A stretch of DNA of 7,168 bases from TMED27 sp964350435. Lineage in GTDB: Bacteria > Pseudomonadota > Alphaproteobacteria > Micavibrionales > Micavibrionaceae. This document shows, one piece after another, positions 1 through 5,879 of this stretch. The notes under the pieces are model-generated. The model did no database searches. It saw only the letters and a program-made list of their open reading frames with translations, and was not told where the DNA came from. Both the position numbers and the translations under genes were made by a program. The stretch lies in assembly GCA_964350435.1 (NCBI GenBank), contig CAYGJS010000052.1:1-7168 (forward strand). Reading direction: 5' to 3'. Numbering within the stretch: the stretch's first letter is position 1; each line of letters opens with the position of its first letter.

Positions 1-60
1 AAACCCCCCCCCCGTGGGGGGGGGTGGCAAGCGGCGGCAAACCCCCCCGAGGGGGGGGGG
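1..60. repeat. Low-complexity C-run/G-run block at the left edge
   Basis: There are two C-run/G-run pairs: ten C, GT, then nine G near 4-24, and seven C, GA, then eleven G near 42-61. A GCGGCGGCAAA string (31-41) lies between them and nearly recurs as CGGCGGCAAAA at 81-91 in good coding sequence. Each pair could fold as a C/G hairpin with a 2-nt loop. The block reads through in the hydratase frame as Pro/Gly-rich residues unlike that protein family. Its place at the sequence edge suggests a read or assembly artefact more than biology. Confidence 0.6.
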
Positions 61-1200
61 GCAACCTTCTACAAAATCGACGGCGGCAAAATTAAGTTTT
101 TCGGTCCCGACGGTAAATACCATGATGTTGTCCGCCCGGACGGTGTATTGCTCCTCAGCGATATCAAACTCTCCTCAAAGCCGCTGATGAAAAACCGCAG
201 CGCCTCCGTGTGGGATATCGGCGATGGCGTGCTGTGTTTCGAAAAAACCTCCAAAATGAACACCTTCGATGAAGAGATTTTCGCCATGCTCATGCAGGCG
301 CAAAAAACCATCGAAAGCTCCGAAGATTACAAGGCCCTCGTGATTTACAACGAAGCCTCGCATTTCTCCGCCGGCGCCAATCTTGGTCTCGCAATGTTCA
401 TGATCAACATCGCCATGTACCCGCAGGTTGAGGAATTCGTCGCGACCGGGCAGCGCGTCTTCATGGGGCTCAAATTCGCACCATTCCCCGTCATTTCCGC
501 ACCCTCCGGCATGGCGTTGGGCGGTGGCTGCGAAATCCTGCTCTCATCCGATGCCGTGCAGGCCCACGCCGAAACTTACACGGGCCTTGTCGAGGTCGGC
601 GTCGGCCTGATCCCCGGCTGGGGCGGTTGCAAGGAAATGATCCTGCGCTTCCAGGAGCGCGAAAAAGCAGCCCATAAAGCCAAAATCGAAAAATTCGGCC
701 GCGATGCCATGTGGTTCTCACCGCCAACCTCGCCCGTCGGCGCAACCCGCAAAGCCTTTGAAACCATCGGCGTCGCCACCGTTGCCAAATCCGCATTTGA
801 AGCCATCGATATCGGCTATTTCCGCGAAACCGACGGCATCACCATGAACCGCGATCGCTTGCTTTATGATGCAAAACAGCGCGCCCTCGAAATGGCCAAA
901 GACTATGTCCCGCCCGAAAAAGTCGAAGATATCCGCCTTCCGGGCGCAGGCGGCAAAACCGCCCTTGAGCTCGCCGTTTCTGACCTGCGCAAATCCGGCA
1001 AAGCCACGCCCTATGATGTGGAAGTCTCCGACCGGCTCGCCAACGTGCTCTCGGGCGGGGATAAGGACTACACCGAAACCCTGACCGAAGATGACCTGCT
1101 GAAGCTGGAGCTGTCTGAGTTCATGCATCTCCTGCACAACGAAGGCACCTTCGCCCGCATCGAACATATGCTGGAAAAAGGCAAACCATTAAGAAATTAA
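1..1200 (+). CDS. 3-hydroxyacyl-CoA dehydrogenase/enoyl-CoA hydratase fusion protein, C-terminal half (5' partial)
   Basis: Multifunctional beta-oxidation enzyme that hydrates 2-enoyl-CoA and oxidises the 3-hydroxyacyl-CoA with NAD. Only the C-terminal part is present, about 399 codons ending in TAA; related full-length FadN/FadB-type proteins are roughly 750-800 residues. The frame is open from base 1 with no stop, so the TTG at 148 is not the true start. Reading from about 61 gives a linker (ATFYKIDGG, then FFGPDGKYHDVVRPDG) typical of the junction between the dehydrogenase and crotonase domains. Crotonase hallmarks follow: FSAGANLG (oxyanion hole), MALGGGCEI with the first catalytic Glu codon at 532-534, and GLVEVGVGLIPGWGG with the second Glu codon at 592-594. 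Both catalytic glutamates are intact, so hydratase activity is expected. The NAD-binding half lies off the window. The first 60 bases are C/G runs of doubtful quality, although they keep the frame. The acyl-CoA dehydrogenase downstream catalyses the preceding step. Dehydrogenase-first domain order is inferred from the linker and family knowledge. Confidence 0.9.
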   Translation, partial: KPPPRGGGWQAAANPPEGGGATFYKIDGGKIKFFGPDGKYHDVVRPDGVLLLSDIKLSSKPLMKNRSASVWDIGDGVLCFEKTSKMNTFDEEIFAMLMQAQKTIESSEDYKALVIYNEASHFSAGANLGLAMFMINIAMYPQVEEFVATGQRVFMGLKFAPFPVISAPSGMALGGGCEILLSSDAVQAHAETYTGLVEVGVGLIPGWGGCKEMILRFQEREKAAHKAKIEKFGRDAMWFSPPTSPVGATRKAFETIGVATVAKSAFEAIDIGYFRETDGITMNRDRLLYDAKQRALEMAKDYVPPEKVEDIRLPGAGGKTALELAVSDLRKSGKATPYDVEVSDRLANVLSGGDKDYTETLTEDDLLKLELSEFMHLLHNEGTFARIEHMLEKGKPLRN

Positions 1201-1216
1201 AACGATGTCTTAAAGC

Positions 1217-1251
1217 CCTGGTATTGGCGCGGCAAAACCGCAGGTTTTTTT
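1217..1251 (+). terminator. Possible weak intrinsic terminator after the beta-oxidation gene
   Basis: Seventeen bases past the stop codon, GCGG (1229-1232) and CCGC (1238-1241) can pair around a CAAA-type loop. An alternative stem is AAAACC (1234-1239) with GGTTTT (1243-1248). A run of seven T follows at 1245-1251. An outer CCTG (1217-1220) can pair with CAGG (1241-1244). The stems are short, so termination may be partial. The TATAAT box further on is consistent with a transcription boundary here. Confidence 0.4.
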
Positions 1252-1323
1252 CAATTCTGTCCTTGTCATAGAATTGTAAAAAAGGATGATCTTCTCATCA
1301 AAACAATCATATAAAATCCAATC

Positions 1324-1329
1324 TATAAT
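1324..1329 (+). promoter_or_regulatory. Candidate -10 box (TATAAT) for the small gene at 1367
   Basis: A consensus TATAAT lies 37 nt before the ATG at 1367, in an AT-rich stretch that stands out from the coding regions. It would place a start site near 1336 and give a leader of about 30 nt. No good -35 hexamer is visible at 16-18 bp upstream (AAACAA-like sequence there). Two small inverted repeats lie upstream: CAATTCT/AGAATTG (1252-1258 and 1270-1276) and GATGA/TCATC (1285-1289 and 1295-1299). The first could be an operator, but nothing shows that. Confidence 0.4.
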
Positions 1330-1366
1330 TTACACGGTATTAAACATATTCAGGCATGATGAACTC

Positions 1367-1684
1367 ATGTTTGGTTTCGGAAAAGACAAAAACACGGACA
1401 AACGGAGCAAGAAGCCCAAAGAGCTTCAGGCGAGTTGTGACAGGGGTGTTCAACACAAAAGCGGGGACCAGAGTGCGCGTAGCGAAAAAATTCGTGCGCA
1501 AGCTCTGGCCAACGCCGCCGCCGCTCGCGAGCAAATCGGCGCAGACGTCCTCGACAAAATCGCCGCCGCCATGACCAAAAAACAACAATCTTCAATGCAA
1601 CAAGCCAAGAACAGCCTCAAGGGCGCAGACGTTGATCGTATGCTCGATGAGTTAAAATTCCTCCTCGATGAAGGCCGCCCTTAA
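1367..1684 (+). CDS. Small basic, alanine-rich hypothetical protein (105 aa)
   Basis: I cannot assign a function. The ATG at 1367 is preferred over the in-frame upstream start at 1286, because from 1367 the product begins MFGFGKDK, a start I associate with small alphaproteobacterial hypothetical proteins. The extra upstream residues would be AT-rich and would run through the TATAAT box. The N-terminal 40 residues are charged and probably disordered. Residues about 41-103 look helical: an Ala-rich stretch (ALANAAAAREQIG), then VLDKIAAAMTKKQQ, then a second helix DRMLDELKFLLDE. There is no signal peptide or membrane segment. The ribosome-binding site is weak. It lies between two beta-oxidation genes, with its own possible promoter and no detectable terminator after it, so it could be co-transcribed with the acyl-CoA dehydrogenase. 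A link to fatty-acid metabolism is position only. Confidence 0.65.
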   Translation: MFGFGKDKNTDKRSKKPKELQASCDRGVQHKSGDQSARSEKIRAQALANAAAAREQIGADVLDKIAAAMTKKQQSSMQQAKNSLKGADVDRMLDELKFLLDEGRP

Positions 1685-1742
1685 AGAATTTCACAATAAA
1701 TATCCCTAAAACACATCGAATTTTTACCTTTTTGCGCTATAT

Positions 1743-1748
1743 TATAAT
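1743..1748 (+). promoter_or_regulatory. Candidate -10 box (TATAAT) upstream of the acyl-CoA dehydrogenase
   Basis: A second exact TATAAT occurs in the AT-rich gap 1685-1883. The -35 region is poor (TTTTAC-like, around 1722-1727). If used, it gives a leader of about 130 nt that contains the inverted repeat at 1798-1868. The chance of an accidental TATAAT in such AT-rich DNA is not small. Confidence 0.35.
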
Positions 1749-1797
1749 TGAGGCGTTAAAATAATCTGTGTTTAGAATACTTAAGTTGCTCGATTTC

Positions 1798-1868
1798 ATT
1801 TTTGCAGAAGGCGCGAGTGACGAAGAGTATGAGTATACTTTAGGAACGAAGCAACGCACTGCAAAAAT
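1798..1868 (+). promoter_or_regulatory. Inverted repeat / possible structured leader before the acyl-CoA dehydrogenase
   Basis: ATTTTTGCAG (1798-1807) is perfectly complementary to CTGCAAAAAT (1859-1868). The right arm ends 3 nt before the AGGGAG ribosome-binding site. Inside the 51-nt loop is a second hairpin: AGAGTAT (1824-1830) pairs with ATACTTT (1835-1841) around GAGT, with one G-U pair. Together they could form a two-level leader structure that influences ribosome access, or the arms could be halves of a looped operator. It matches no riboswitch class that I recognise. Confidence 0.4.
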
Positions 1869-1871
1869 AAA

Positions 1872-1877
1872 AGGGAG
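1872..1877 (+). promoter_or_regulatory. Ribosome-binding site AGGGAG fixing the start at 1884
   Basis: AGGGAG lies 6 nt before the ATG at 1884, an ideal spacing. This supports that start over the other-frame GTG at 1768, whose frame would run through this site. Confidence 0.75.
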
Positions 1878-1883
1878 CGATAC

Positions 1884-3674
1884 ATGCCTGTCTATAATCC
1901 GCCAATCGATAACATCAAATTCATCCTGCACGACGTTTTGGGCGCAGAAAGCCTGAATAGCTTGCCCGGATATGGCGATGTTTCCGCGGATTTGATCGAC
2001 CAGATCCTCGAAGAAGGCGGCAAAATCTGCGAAGGCGTGCTCTTCCCCCTCAACCAATCCGGCGACAAAGAAGGCTGCACTTACGAAAACGGCGTCGTCC
2101 GCACGCCTAAAGGCTTCAAAGAAGCCTACGACACCTTCGCCGAAGGCGGATGGTGCGGCCTGTCCTCCGACCCTGAATATGGCGGCATGGGCATGCCTGT
2201 TCTGGTCAATACGGTGATGCAGGAAATGATCTGCTCCGCCAATATGTCTTTCGGCATGTACCCGGGTCTGTCACAGGGGTGCTACGAAGCCCTCCATCAT
2301 TTCGGCACCGATGATCAAAAAGCGCTCTATTTGCCCAAACTCATCGAAGGCACATGGTCAGGAACAATGTGCCTGACGGAGCCGCATTGCGGAACCGATC
2401 TCGGCCTCATCAAGACAAAAGCCGATCCGCAAAAAGATGGCTCCTATAAAATCAACGGCACAAAGATTTTCATTTCCGCGGGTGAACATGACCTCACTGA
2501 AAACATCGTCCACCTCGTTCTTGCAAAGCTCCCTAACGCCCCCGAAGGCGCAAAAGGCATCTCGCTCTTTGTTGTTCCAAAATTCCTGCCAAAAGATGAC
2601 GGGAGCGTTGGTGAGCGCAATGGTGTGCGCTGCGGCTCTATCGAACATAAAATGGGCATCCATGCCAACTCAACCTGCGTGATGAACTTCGATGACGCGT
2701 GGGGGCAGCTGGTGGGTGAGCCTCATAAAGGCCTCAAAGCGATGTTCGTGATGATGAACGCCGCGCGTTTAGGCGTGGCCATGCAAGGCCTCGGCATTGC
2801 CGAAGTCGCCTATCAAAACGGCCTCGCTTACGCCAAAGATCGCCTGCAAATGCGCTCCATCACCGGCACAAAAGCCCCCGATAAACCCGCAGACCCCATT
2901 ATCGTTCACCCTGATGTCCGCCGCATGCTCCTGAAATCCAAAGCTTTTACTGAAGGCGCACGCGCGCTTTCCTACTGGACGGGCATGAATCTCGATATCG
3001 CCAATAAACACGAAGACGAAGCCAAACGTCAGGAAGCCGACGACCTTGTCGCGCTCCTCACGCCCATCGTCAAGGCCTATCAAACCGATATGGGTCTGGA
3101 AATCGCTGTCGAGATGCAGCAAGTCTATGGCGGTCACGGCTATATTGCCGAATGGGGCATGGAACAATATGTCCGTGATGCCCGCATCGCCCAAATCTAC
3201 GAAGGTACAAACGGCATTCAAGCGCTCGATCTGGTCGGCAGAAAAATGGGTCAGGGCTTCGGACGTTTGCTGCGCCGTTTTTTCCATCCTGTGCAGCAAT
3301 TCATAAACGATCACAGTGCCGATGAAGCGATGCAGGAATTTATATTCCCCCTCGCCAAAAGCTTCGCCAAATTGCAGCAATCCACCGCGATTATTGCACA
3401 AAAAGGATTGAAAAACCCTGACGAAGCAGGCGCCGCGAGTGTGGATTACCTCCGGCAATTCGCCCTCGTTGCTCTGGCCTTTATGTGGTGCAAAATCGTA
3501 AAAGCCGCGCATGCGAAACTGGAATCAGGCGAAGGCGATAAAGAGTTCTACGAAGCCAAACTCAAAACCGCCCGCTTCTTTATGGCCAGAATGCTTCCCG
3601 AAGCTGATGCGCGCTTTAAAATGGTCATGGCGGGCGCAGACTCCCTCATGGCGATGGGCGAAGACGAGTTTTAG
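1884..3674 (+). CDS. Acyl-CoA dehydrogenase, long form with C-terminal extension (596 aa)
   Basis: FAD enzyme that oxidises acyl-CoA to trans-2-enoyl-CoA, the first step of beta-oxidation, passing electrons to electron-transfer flavoprotein. At 596 residues it matches the long subfamily with an extra C-terminal domain, which includes DmdC-type 3-methylmercaptopropionyl-CoA dehydrogenases, not the ~380-residue short-chain type. An N-terminal segment (1-60) is followed by the helical domain with GGWCGLSSDPEYGGMGMP (88-105), the FAD/substrate segment MCLTEPHCGTD (162-172), the beta domain, and the C-terminal helical domain with YGGHGY (415-420). RDARIAQIYEGTNGIQ (431-446) places the catalytic-base Glu at 440, as in classic family members. 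Residues from about 460 on form the extra domain. The gene is complete: good ribosome-binding site, stop TAG. Together with the hydratase/dehydrogenase upstream it makes a coherent beta-oxidation cluster. Substrate chain length cannot be read from sequence, and DmdC function is not claimed. The expected thiolase is not found downstream. Confidence 0.93.
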   Translation: MPVYNPPIDNIKFILHDVLGAESLNSLPGYGDVSADLIDQILEEGGKICEGVLFPLNQSGDKEGCTYENGVVRTPKGFKEAYDTFAEGGWCGLSSDPEYGGMGMPVLVNTVMQEMICSANMSFGMYPGLSQGCYEALHHFGTDDQKALYLPKLIEGTWSGTMCLTEPHCGTDLGLIKTKADPQKDGSYKINGTKIFISAGEHDLTENIVHLVLAKLPNAPEGAKGISLFVVPKFLPKDDGSVGERNGVRCGSIEHKMGIHANSTCVMNFDDAWGQLVGEPHKGLKAMFVMMNAARLGVAMQGLGIAEVAYQNGLAYAKDRLQMRSITGTKAPDKPADPIIVHPDVRRMLLKSKAFTEGARALSYWTGMNLDIANKHEDEAKRQEADDLVALLTPIVKAYQTDMGLEIAVEMQQVYGGHGYIAEWGMEQYVRDARIAQIYEGTNGIQALDLVGRKMGQGFGRLLRRFFHPVQQFINDHSADEAMQEFIFPLAKSFAKLQQSTAIIAQKGLKNPDEAGAASVDYLRQFALVALAFMWCKIVKAAHAKLESGEGDKEFYEAKLKTARFFMARMLPEADARFKMVMAGADSLMAMGEDEF

Positions 3675-3704
3675 ACAAAATTTCTTGAACAAAATGACAT
3701 AAAA

Positions 3705-3722
3705 AAGCATCCGCGAGTGCTT
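3705..3722. other. Small inverted repeat just after the dehydrogenase stop
   Basis: AAGCAT (3705-3710) can pair with GTGCTT (3717-3722) around CCGCGA, preceded by six A (3701-3706). On the + strand no T run follows, because the sequence turns abruptly to CCGGGG. On the - strand a T run does follow, but the stem is slightly weaker. This may be half of a former bidirectional terminator whose T side was replaced at the mobile-DNA junction. That is an inference. Confidence 0.3.
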
Positions 3723-3950
3723 CCGGGGTTTCGCCCAATCCCCCATCGCCCCTATGTCGCGCCGTTCAAATTATTTAACAAAATCAAACAAATTGGCGAA
3801 GGGGTTTTGATCCAAGACCCCAAACTCGCTTTTGCGGTAGAAATGGTGCCGCAGGACGGCATCGATTTAAACACCCTTTTCGACGAATTGGCCGCAATTG
3901 ACGACCAGTTGAAGCCCTTCAAGTTCGAACTTGAGGAGCTGGGACTATGA
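3717..3950 (+). CDS. Uncertain short ORF coupled to mobC; possible gene remnant
   Basis: The frame is open from just after the dehydrogenase stop (in the same frame, from 3675) to TGA at 3948-3950. The GTG at 3717 has no ribosome-binding site and lies in the 3705-3722 hairpin. The only in-frame ATG (3843) also lacks one and would give a 35-residue peptide, MVPQDGIDLNTLF onward. The last 50 or so codons look coding, with acidic helical residues (LFDELAAIDDQLKPFKFELEELG), and the stop overlaps the mobC ATG as ATGA. I do not recognise the protein. Either it is a small mobilization accessory gene whose start I cannot find, or the 3' end of a gene truncated at the junction between chromosomal-type and mobile DNA. 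The rest of the 3675-3946 gap shows only weak repeats, such as GGGGT/ACCCC at 3801-3805 and 3817-3821. An oriT could lie here but none is recognisable. Confidence 0.35.
   Translation: MLPGFRPIPHRPYVAPFKLFNKIKQIGEGVLIQDPKLAFAVEMVPQDGIDLNTLFDELAAIDDQLKPFKFELEELGL
3933..3938 (+). promoter_or_regulatory. Ribosome-binding site GAGGAG for mobC
   Basis: GAGGAG lies 8 nt upstream of the ATG at 3947 and inside the end of the preceding open frame, as is usual in coupled operons. Confidence 0.65.
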
Positions 3951-4393
3951 GACGGCCTGGCGGACCTAAAACCTACCTTTTGTTCTCGGAGGCGGCTGGC
4001 AATGAAGCGGCTTCGGCGCGCATTCCAGACTCGGCAACGGCCAAGCGGGGCGCGCCGTTCTCGCTGCGCCTGACGGTCAAGGAGCGCGCGGAACTTGAAG
4101 AGCTGGCCGACGGCCAGCCGCTGGGCGCGTTCATCAAGTCGCGGCTGTTTTCGGGCGCGCAATACCGCTCCCGCGCGCGGCAGGTAGATCGCGAGGCTTT
4201 GGGCAAGGTGCTGGGCGTTTTGGGACAGTCGCGGATATCCCAGAACCTCAACCAGATTGCCAAAGCGGCCAACATTGGCGCTTTGCCTGTAACGCCTGAT
4301 CTGATCGAGGAACTGCATCATACCTGCGCTGAGTTGAAATCACTGCGGCGGGACATCATGGCTGCGCTCGGCCTTCGGGGCGGCTCGCCATGA
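3947..4393 (+). CDS. mobC: MobC-like mobilization relaxosome accessory protein (148 aa)
   Basis: Predicted DNA-binding accessory that helps the relaxase act at an origin of transfer. After a variable N-terminus, residues about 37-69 (FSLRLTVKERAELEELADGQ and on to FIKSRLF) resemble the ribbon-helix-helix part of MobC proteins. Residues about 91-142 carry the MobC signature: VLGQSRISQNLNQIAKAAN, then GALPVTPDLIEELHHTCAELKSLRRDI. The length is normal for the family. The start at 3947 is supported by GAGGAG and by the ATGA overlap with the preceding frame. The stop overlaps the relaxase ATG at 4390-4393, again as ATGA, so MobC and relaxase are probably made in linked amounts. Codon choice (gcg Ala, cgg/cgc Arg, ctg Leu) differs from the beta-oxidation genes and fits acquired DNA. 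The MobC family assignment comes from recognition of the NLNQIAKAAN motif. Confidence 0.85.
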   Translation: MRRPGGPKTYLLFSEAAGNEAASARIPDSATAKRGAPFSLRLTVKERAELEELADGQPLGAFIKSRLFSGAQYRSRARQVDREALGKVLGVLGQSRISQNLNQIAKAANIGALPVTPDLIEELHHTCAELKSLRRDIMAALGLRGGSP

Positions 4394-5691
4394 TCCTGCA
4401 CGGCAACGCGCGGGGCGGCGGTAGCGAACTGGCGGTTCACCTGATGCGCCTTGATGAGAATGAGCATGTGCAGGTGCATGCGGTCGAAGGCTTCATGGCC
4501 GAGGATGTGCGCGGCGCGTTCCTGGAAGTCGAGGCGCTGTCCAAGGGCACGCGCTGCCAGAAGCCGCTCTTTTCCTTGAGCCTTTCACCCCCAAAAGATG
4601 CGAATGCCAGCGCGAAGGACTTTGAGCAGGCCATTGCCAAGGCCGAAGAGGCTCTGGGGCTTAGCGGCCAGCCGCGCGTCATCGTTTTCCATGAGAAAGG
4701 CGAGCATCGGGATCGGCATTGCCATGTGGTGTGGTCGCGCATCGATGCGCAGACCATGCGCGCGATCCCTATGCCGTATAATCGGCTCAAGATGCGGGAT
4801 GTGAGCCGCGAGCTGTTCATTGAGCATGGCTGGGACGTGCCGCGCGGCCTTATCAACGCGCAGGAGCGCAATCCGCTGAACTACACGCTTGAGCAATACC
4901 AGCAGGCCAAGCGGACGGGTCGCCACGCCGATGAGGTGAAGGCTGATTTGCAAGCGGCCTGGGCGGTGAGCGACTCGCGCGCTGCCTTCGAGAATGCTTT
5001 GCGGGATAAGGGCTTCCGGCTCGCGCAAGGGGATCGGCGCGGCTTTGTGGTGGTCGATGATCAGGGTGAAGTGATGAGCGCGGCGCGCTGGATTGGCGTG
5101 AAAACCAAGGCCATGCGCGAGCGTCTGGGTTCAGAAAAAGACCTGCCCGATGTCGAGACCGTGCAGGCGCGCTATGCCCGCGAGATGGCGGGTAAGATGG
5201 GCGGGTTTGAAGGGGAGTTGAAAGCCCGCAACGCCGCGCGCCTTGCCGAGCGCAGTGCCCAGAAACAGGCTCTTGTTGATCGCCAGCGCGCGGAGCGCGC
5301 CGAAGCGCTTCAGACAATCGAAGCGCGCCGCAACGAAGAGGCACAGGCGCGGCAGGCGCGGTTTCCGAGCGGCTTGCTCAAACGAGCATGGTCATGGCTG
5401 AGCGGTGAGCATGCGCGTATCAAACGCGAGAATGAGGCGGAAGCCCTGCAGGCCAAGGCACGGGATGATGCGGAAAAAGAAGCCCTGATCCAGCGGCAGC
5501 GGGCGCAGAGAGCGTTCTTCCTGCAGCGCGAGGCGAGCAAGCGCGAAAAGCTGGTCGAGCAGCATCGGGAGGTTTCGAAAGAGCGCGCTGAGTTCGAAAA
5601 GCGCGCGGAACCCTCGCGCGATGAACAAAAAGAGGCGTTCAAGCAGCGGCGGCGCGCATCATCGGCGCGCCATCCTTCTCGTGATCGTTGA
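4390..5691 (+). CDS. Relaxase/mobilization nuclease (433 aa) without an N-terminal tyrosine
   Basis: Predicted DNA strand transferase that nicks an origin of transfer and leads the strand into a recipient. The N-terminal domain (about 1-160) starts MILHGNARGGGSELAVHLMR and includes FSLSLSPPKD (61-70) and HEKGEHRDRHCHVVWSRID (101-119). His106, Asp108, His110 and His112 give the HxDxHxH metal-binding motif of His-hydrophobe-His nucleases. The first tyrosine is residue 130, so the usual N-terminal catalytic Tyr is absent, while His17 lies in the equivalent-looking segment. A second conserved block (about 155-250; WAVSDSRAAF, GFRLAQGDRRGFV) follows, as in related alphaproteobacterial relaxases I remember. 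Residues 280-433 are a highly charged, probable coiled-coil tail with an internal duplication (291-308 and 362-379; QKQALVDRQRAER against EKEALIQRQRAQR). There is no primase or helicase domain and no type IV secretion genes nearby, so the element would be mobilizable and would need a helper. It starts by ATGA overlap with mobC. Confidence 0.87.
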   Translation: MILHGNARGGGSELAVHLMRLDENEHVQVHAVEGFMAEDVRGAFLEVEALSKGTRCQKPLFSLSLSPPKDANASAKDFEQAIAKAEEALGLSGQPRVIVFHEKGEHRDRHCHVVWSRIDAQTMRAIPMPYNRLKMRDVSRELFIEHGWDVPRGLINAQERNPLNYTLEQYQQAKRTGRHADEVKADLQAAWAVSDSRAAFENALRDKGFRLAQGDRRGFVVVDDQGEVMSAARWIGVKTKAMRERLGSEKDLPDVETVQARYAREMAGKMGGFEGELKARNAARLAERSAQKQALVDRQRAERAEALQTIEARRNEEAQARQARFPSGLLKRAWSWLSGEHARIKRENEAEALQAKARDDAEKEALIQRQRAQRAFFLQREASKREKLVEQHREVSKERAEFEKRAEPSRDEQKEAFKQRRRASSARHPSRDR

Positions 5692-5879
5692 TCGTGGTCC
5701 GAGCACGTGCGACTGTAGGTTCTCATACATCAGATTAGCGTCTCTTGAAATTTATGGTTGCTCCGAATTGGGCTTAATGTACGCTTGATGTTGCGGGAGG
5801 CACCTTACGGTCTTCGAGGGGGCAGAACTGCCGCTGCGCTTCGATGTTCGTTCTGCATTGATGCGGGAGGGGATTCACC
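5692..5879. other. Intergenic region with repeated ribosome-binding-like segment
   Basis: There is no gene here. TTGATGTTGCGGGAGG (5785-5800) recurs, lacking two bases, as TTGATGCGGGAGG (5858-5870); the second copy supplies the ribosome-binding site of the lipoprotein gene. A 12-base near-palindrome GGCAGAACTGCC lies at 5821-5832, and GCACGTGC (5703-5710) is a short palindrome after the relaxase stop. No T-tract terminator or convincing promoter is visible, although one is needed if the lipoprotein gene is transcribed separately. Confidence 0.4.
5865..5872 (+). promoter_or_regulatory. Strong ribosome-binding site GGGAGGGG for the lipoprotein gene
   Basis: GGGAGGGG ends 7 nt before the ATG at 5880. 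This fixes the start and therefore the lipoprotein signal peptide. Confidence 0.75.

Noticed and set aside
1..60. C/G hairpins as transcription terminators
   Set aside because: No T run follows and they fall inside an open coding frame at an assembly edge.
718..1167. - strand open frame (149 codons) opposite the enoyl-CoA hydratase domain
   Set aside because: It is a shadow of the + strand gene; the Gly/Phe-rich translation is a product of antisense gcc/gaa codons.
1768..1956. GTG-started + strand frame of 62 codons overlapping the start of the dehydrogenase
   Set aside because: It lacks a ribosome-binding site and runs through the leader and the AGGGAG site of the dehydrogenase in another frame.
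2769..3512. Long - strand open frame (247 codons) opposite the acyl-CoA dehydrogenase
   Set aside because: It lies wholly antisense to a clear enzyme gene, has no recognisable motif, and is explained by the codon bias of the + strand gene.
3675..3946. An origin of transfer upstream of mobC
   Set aside because: Position would be suitable, but the only inverted repeats are 4-6 bp and I recognise no nic-site sequence, so no call is made.
3752..4321. - strand open frame (189 codons) opposite the mobC region
   Set aside because: It is antisense to mobC and the preceding frame, with arginine/serine-rich composition typical of shadow frames and no known motif.
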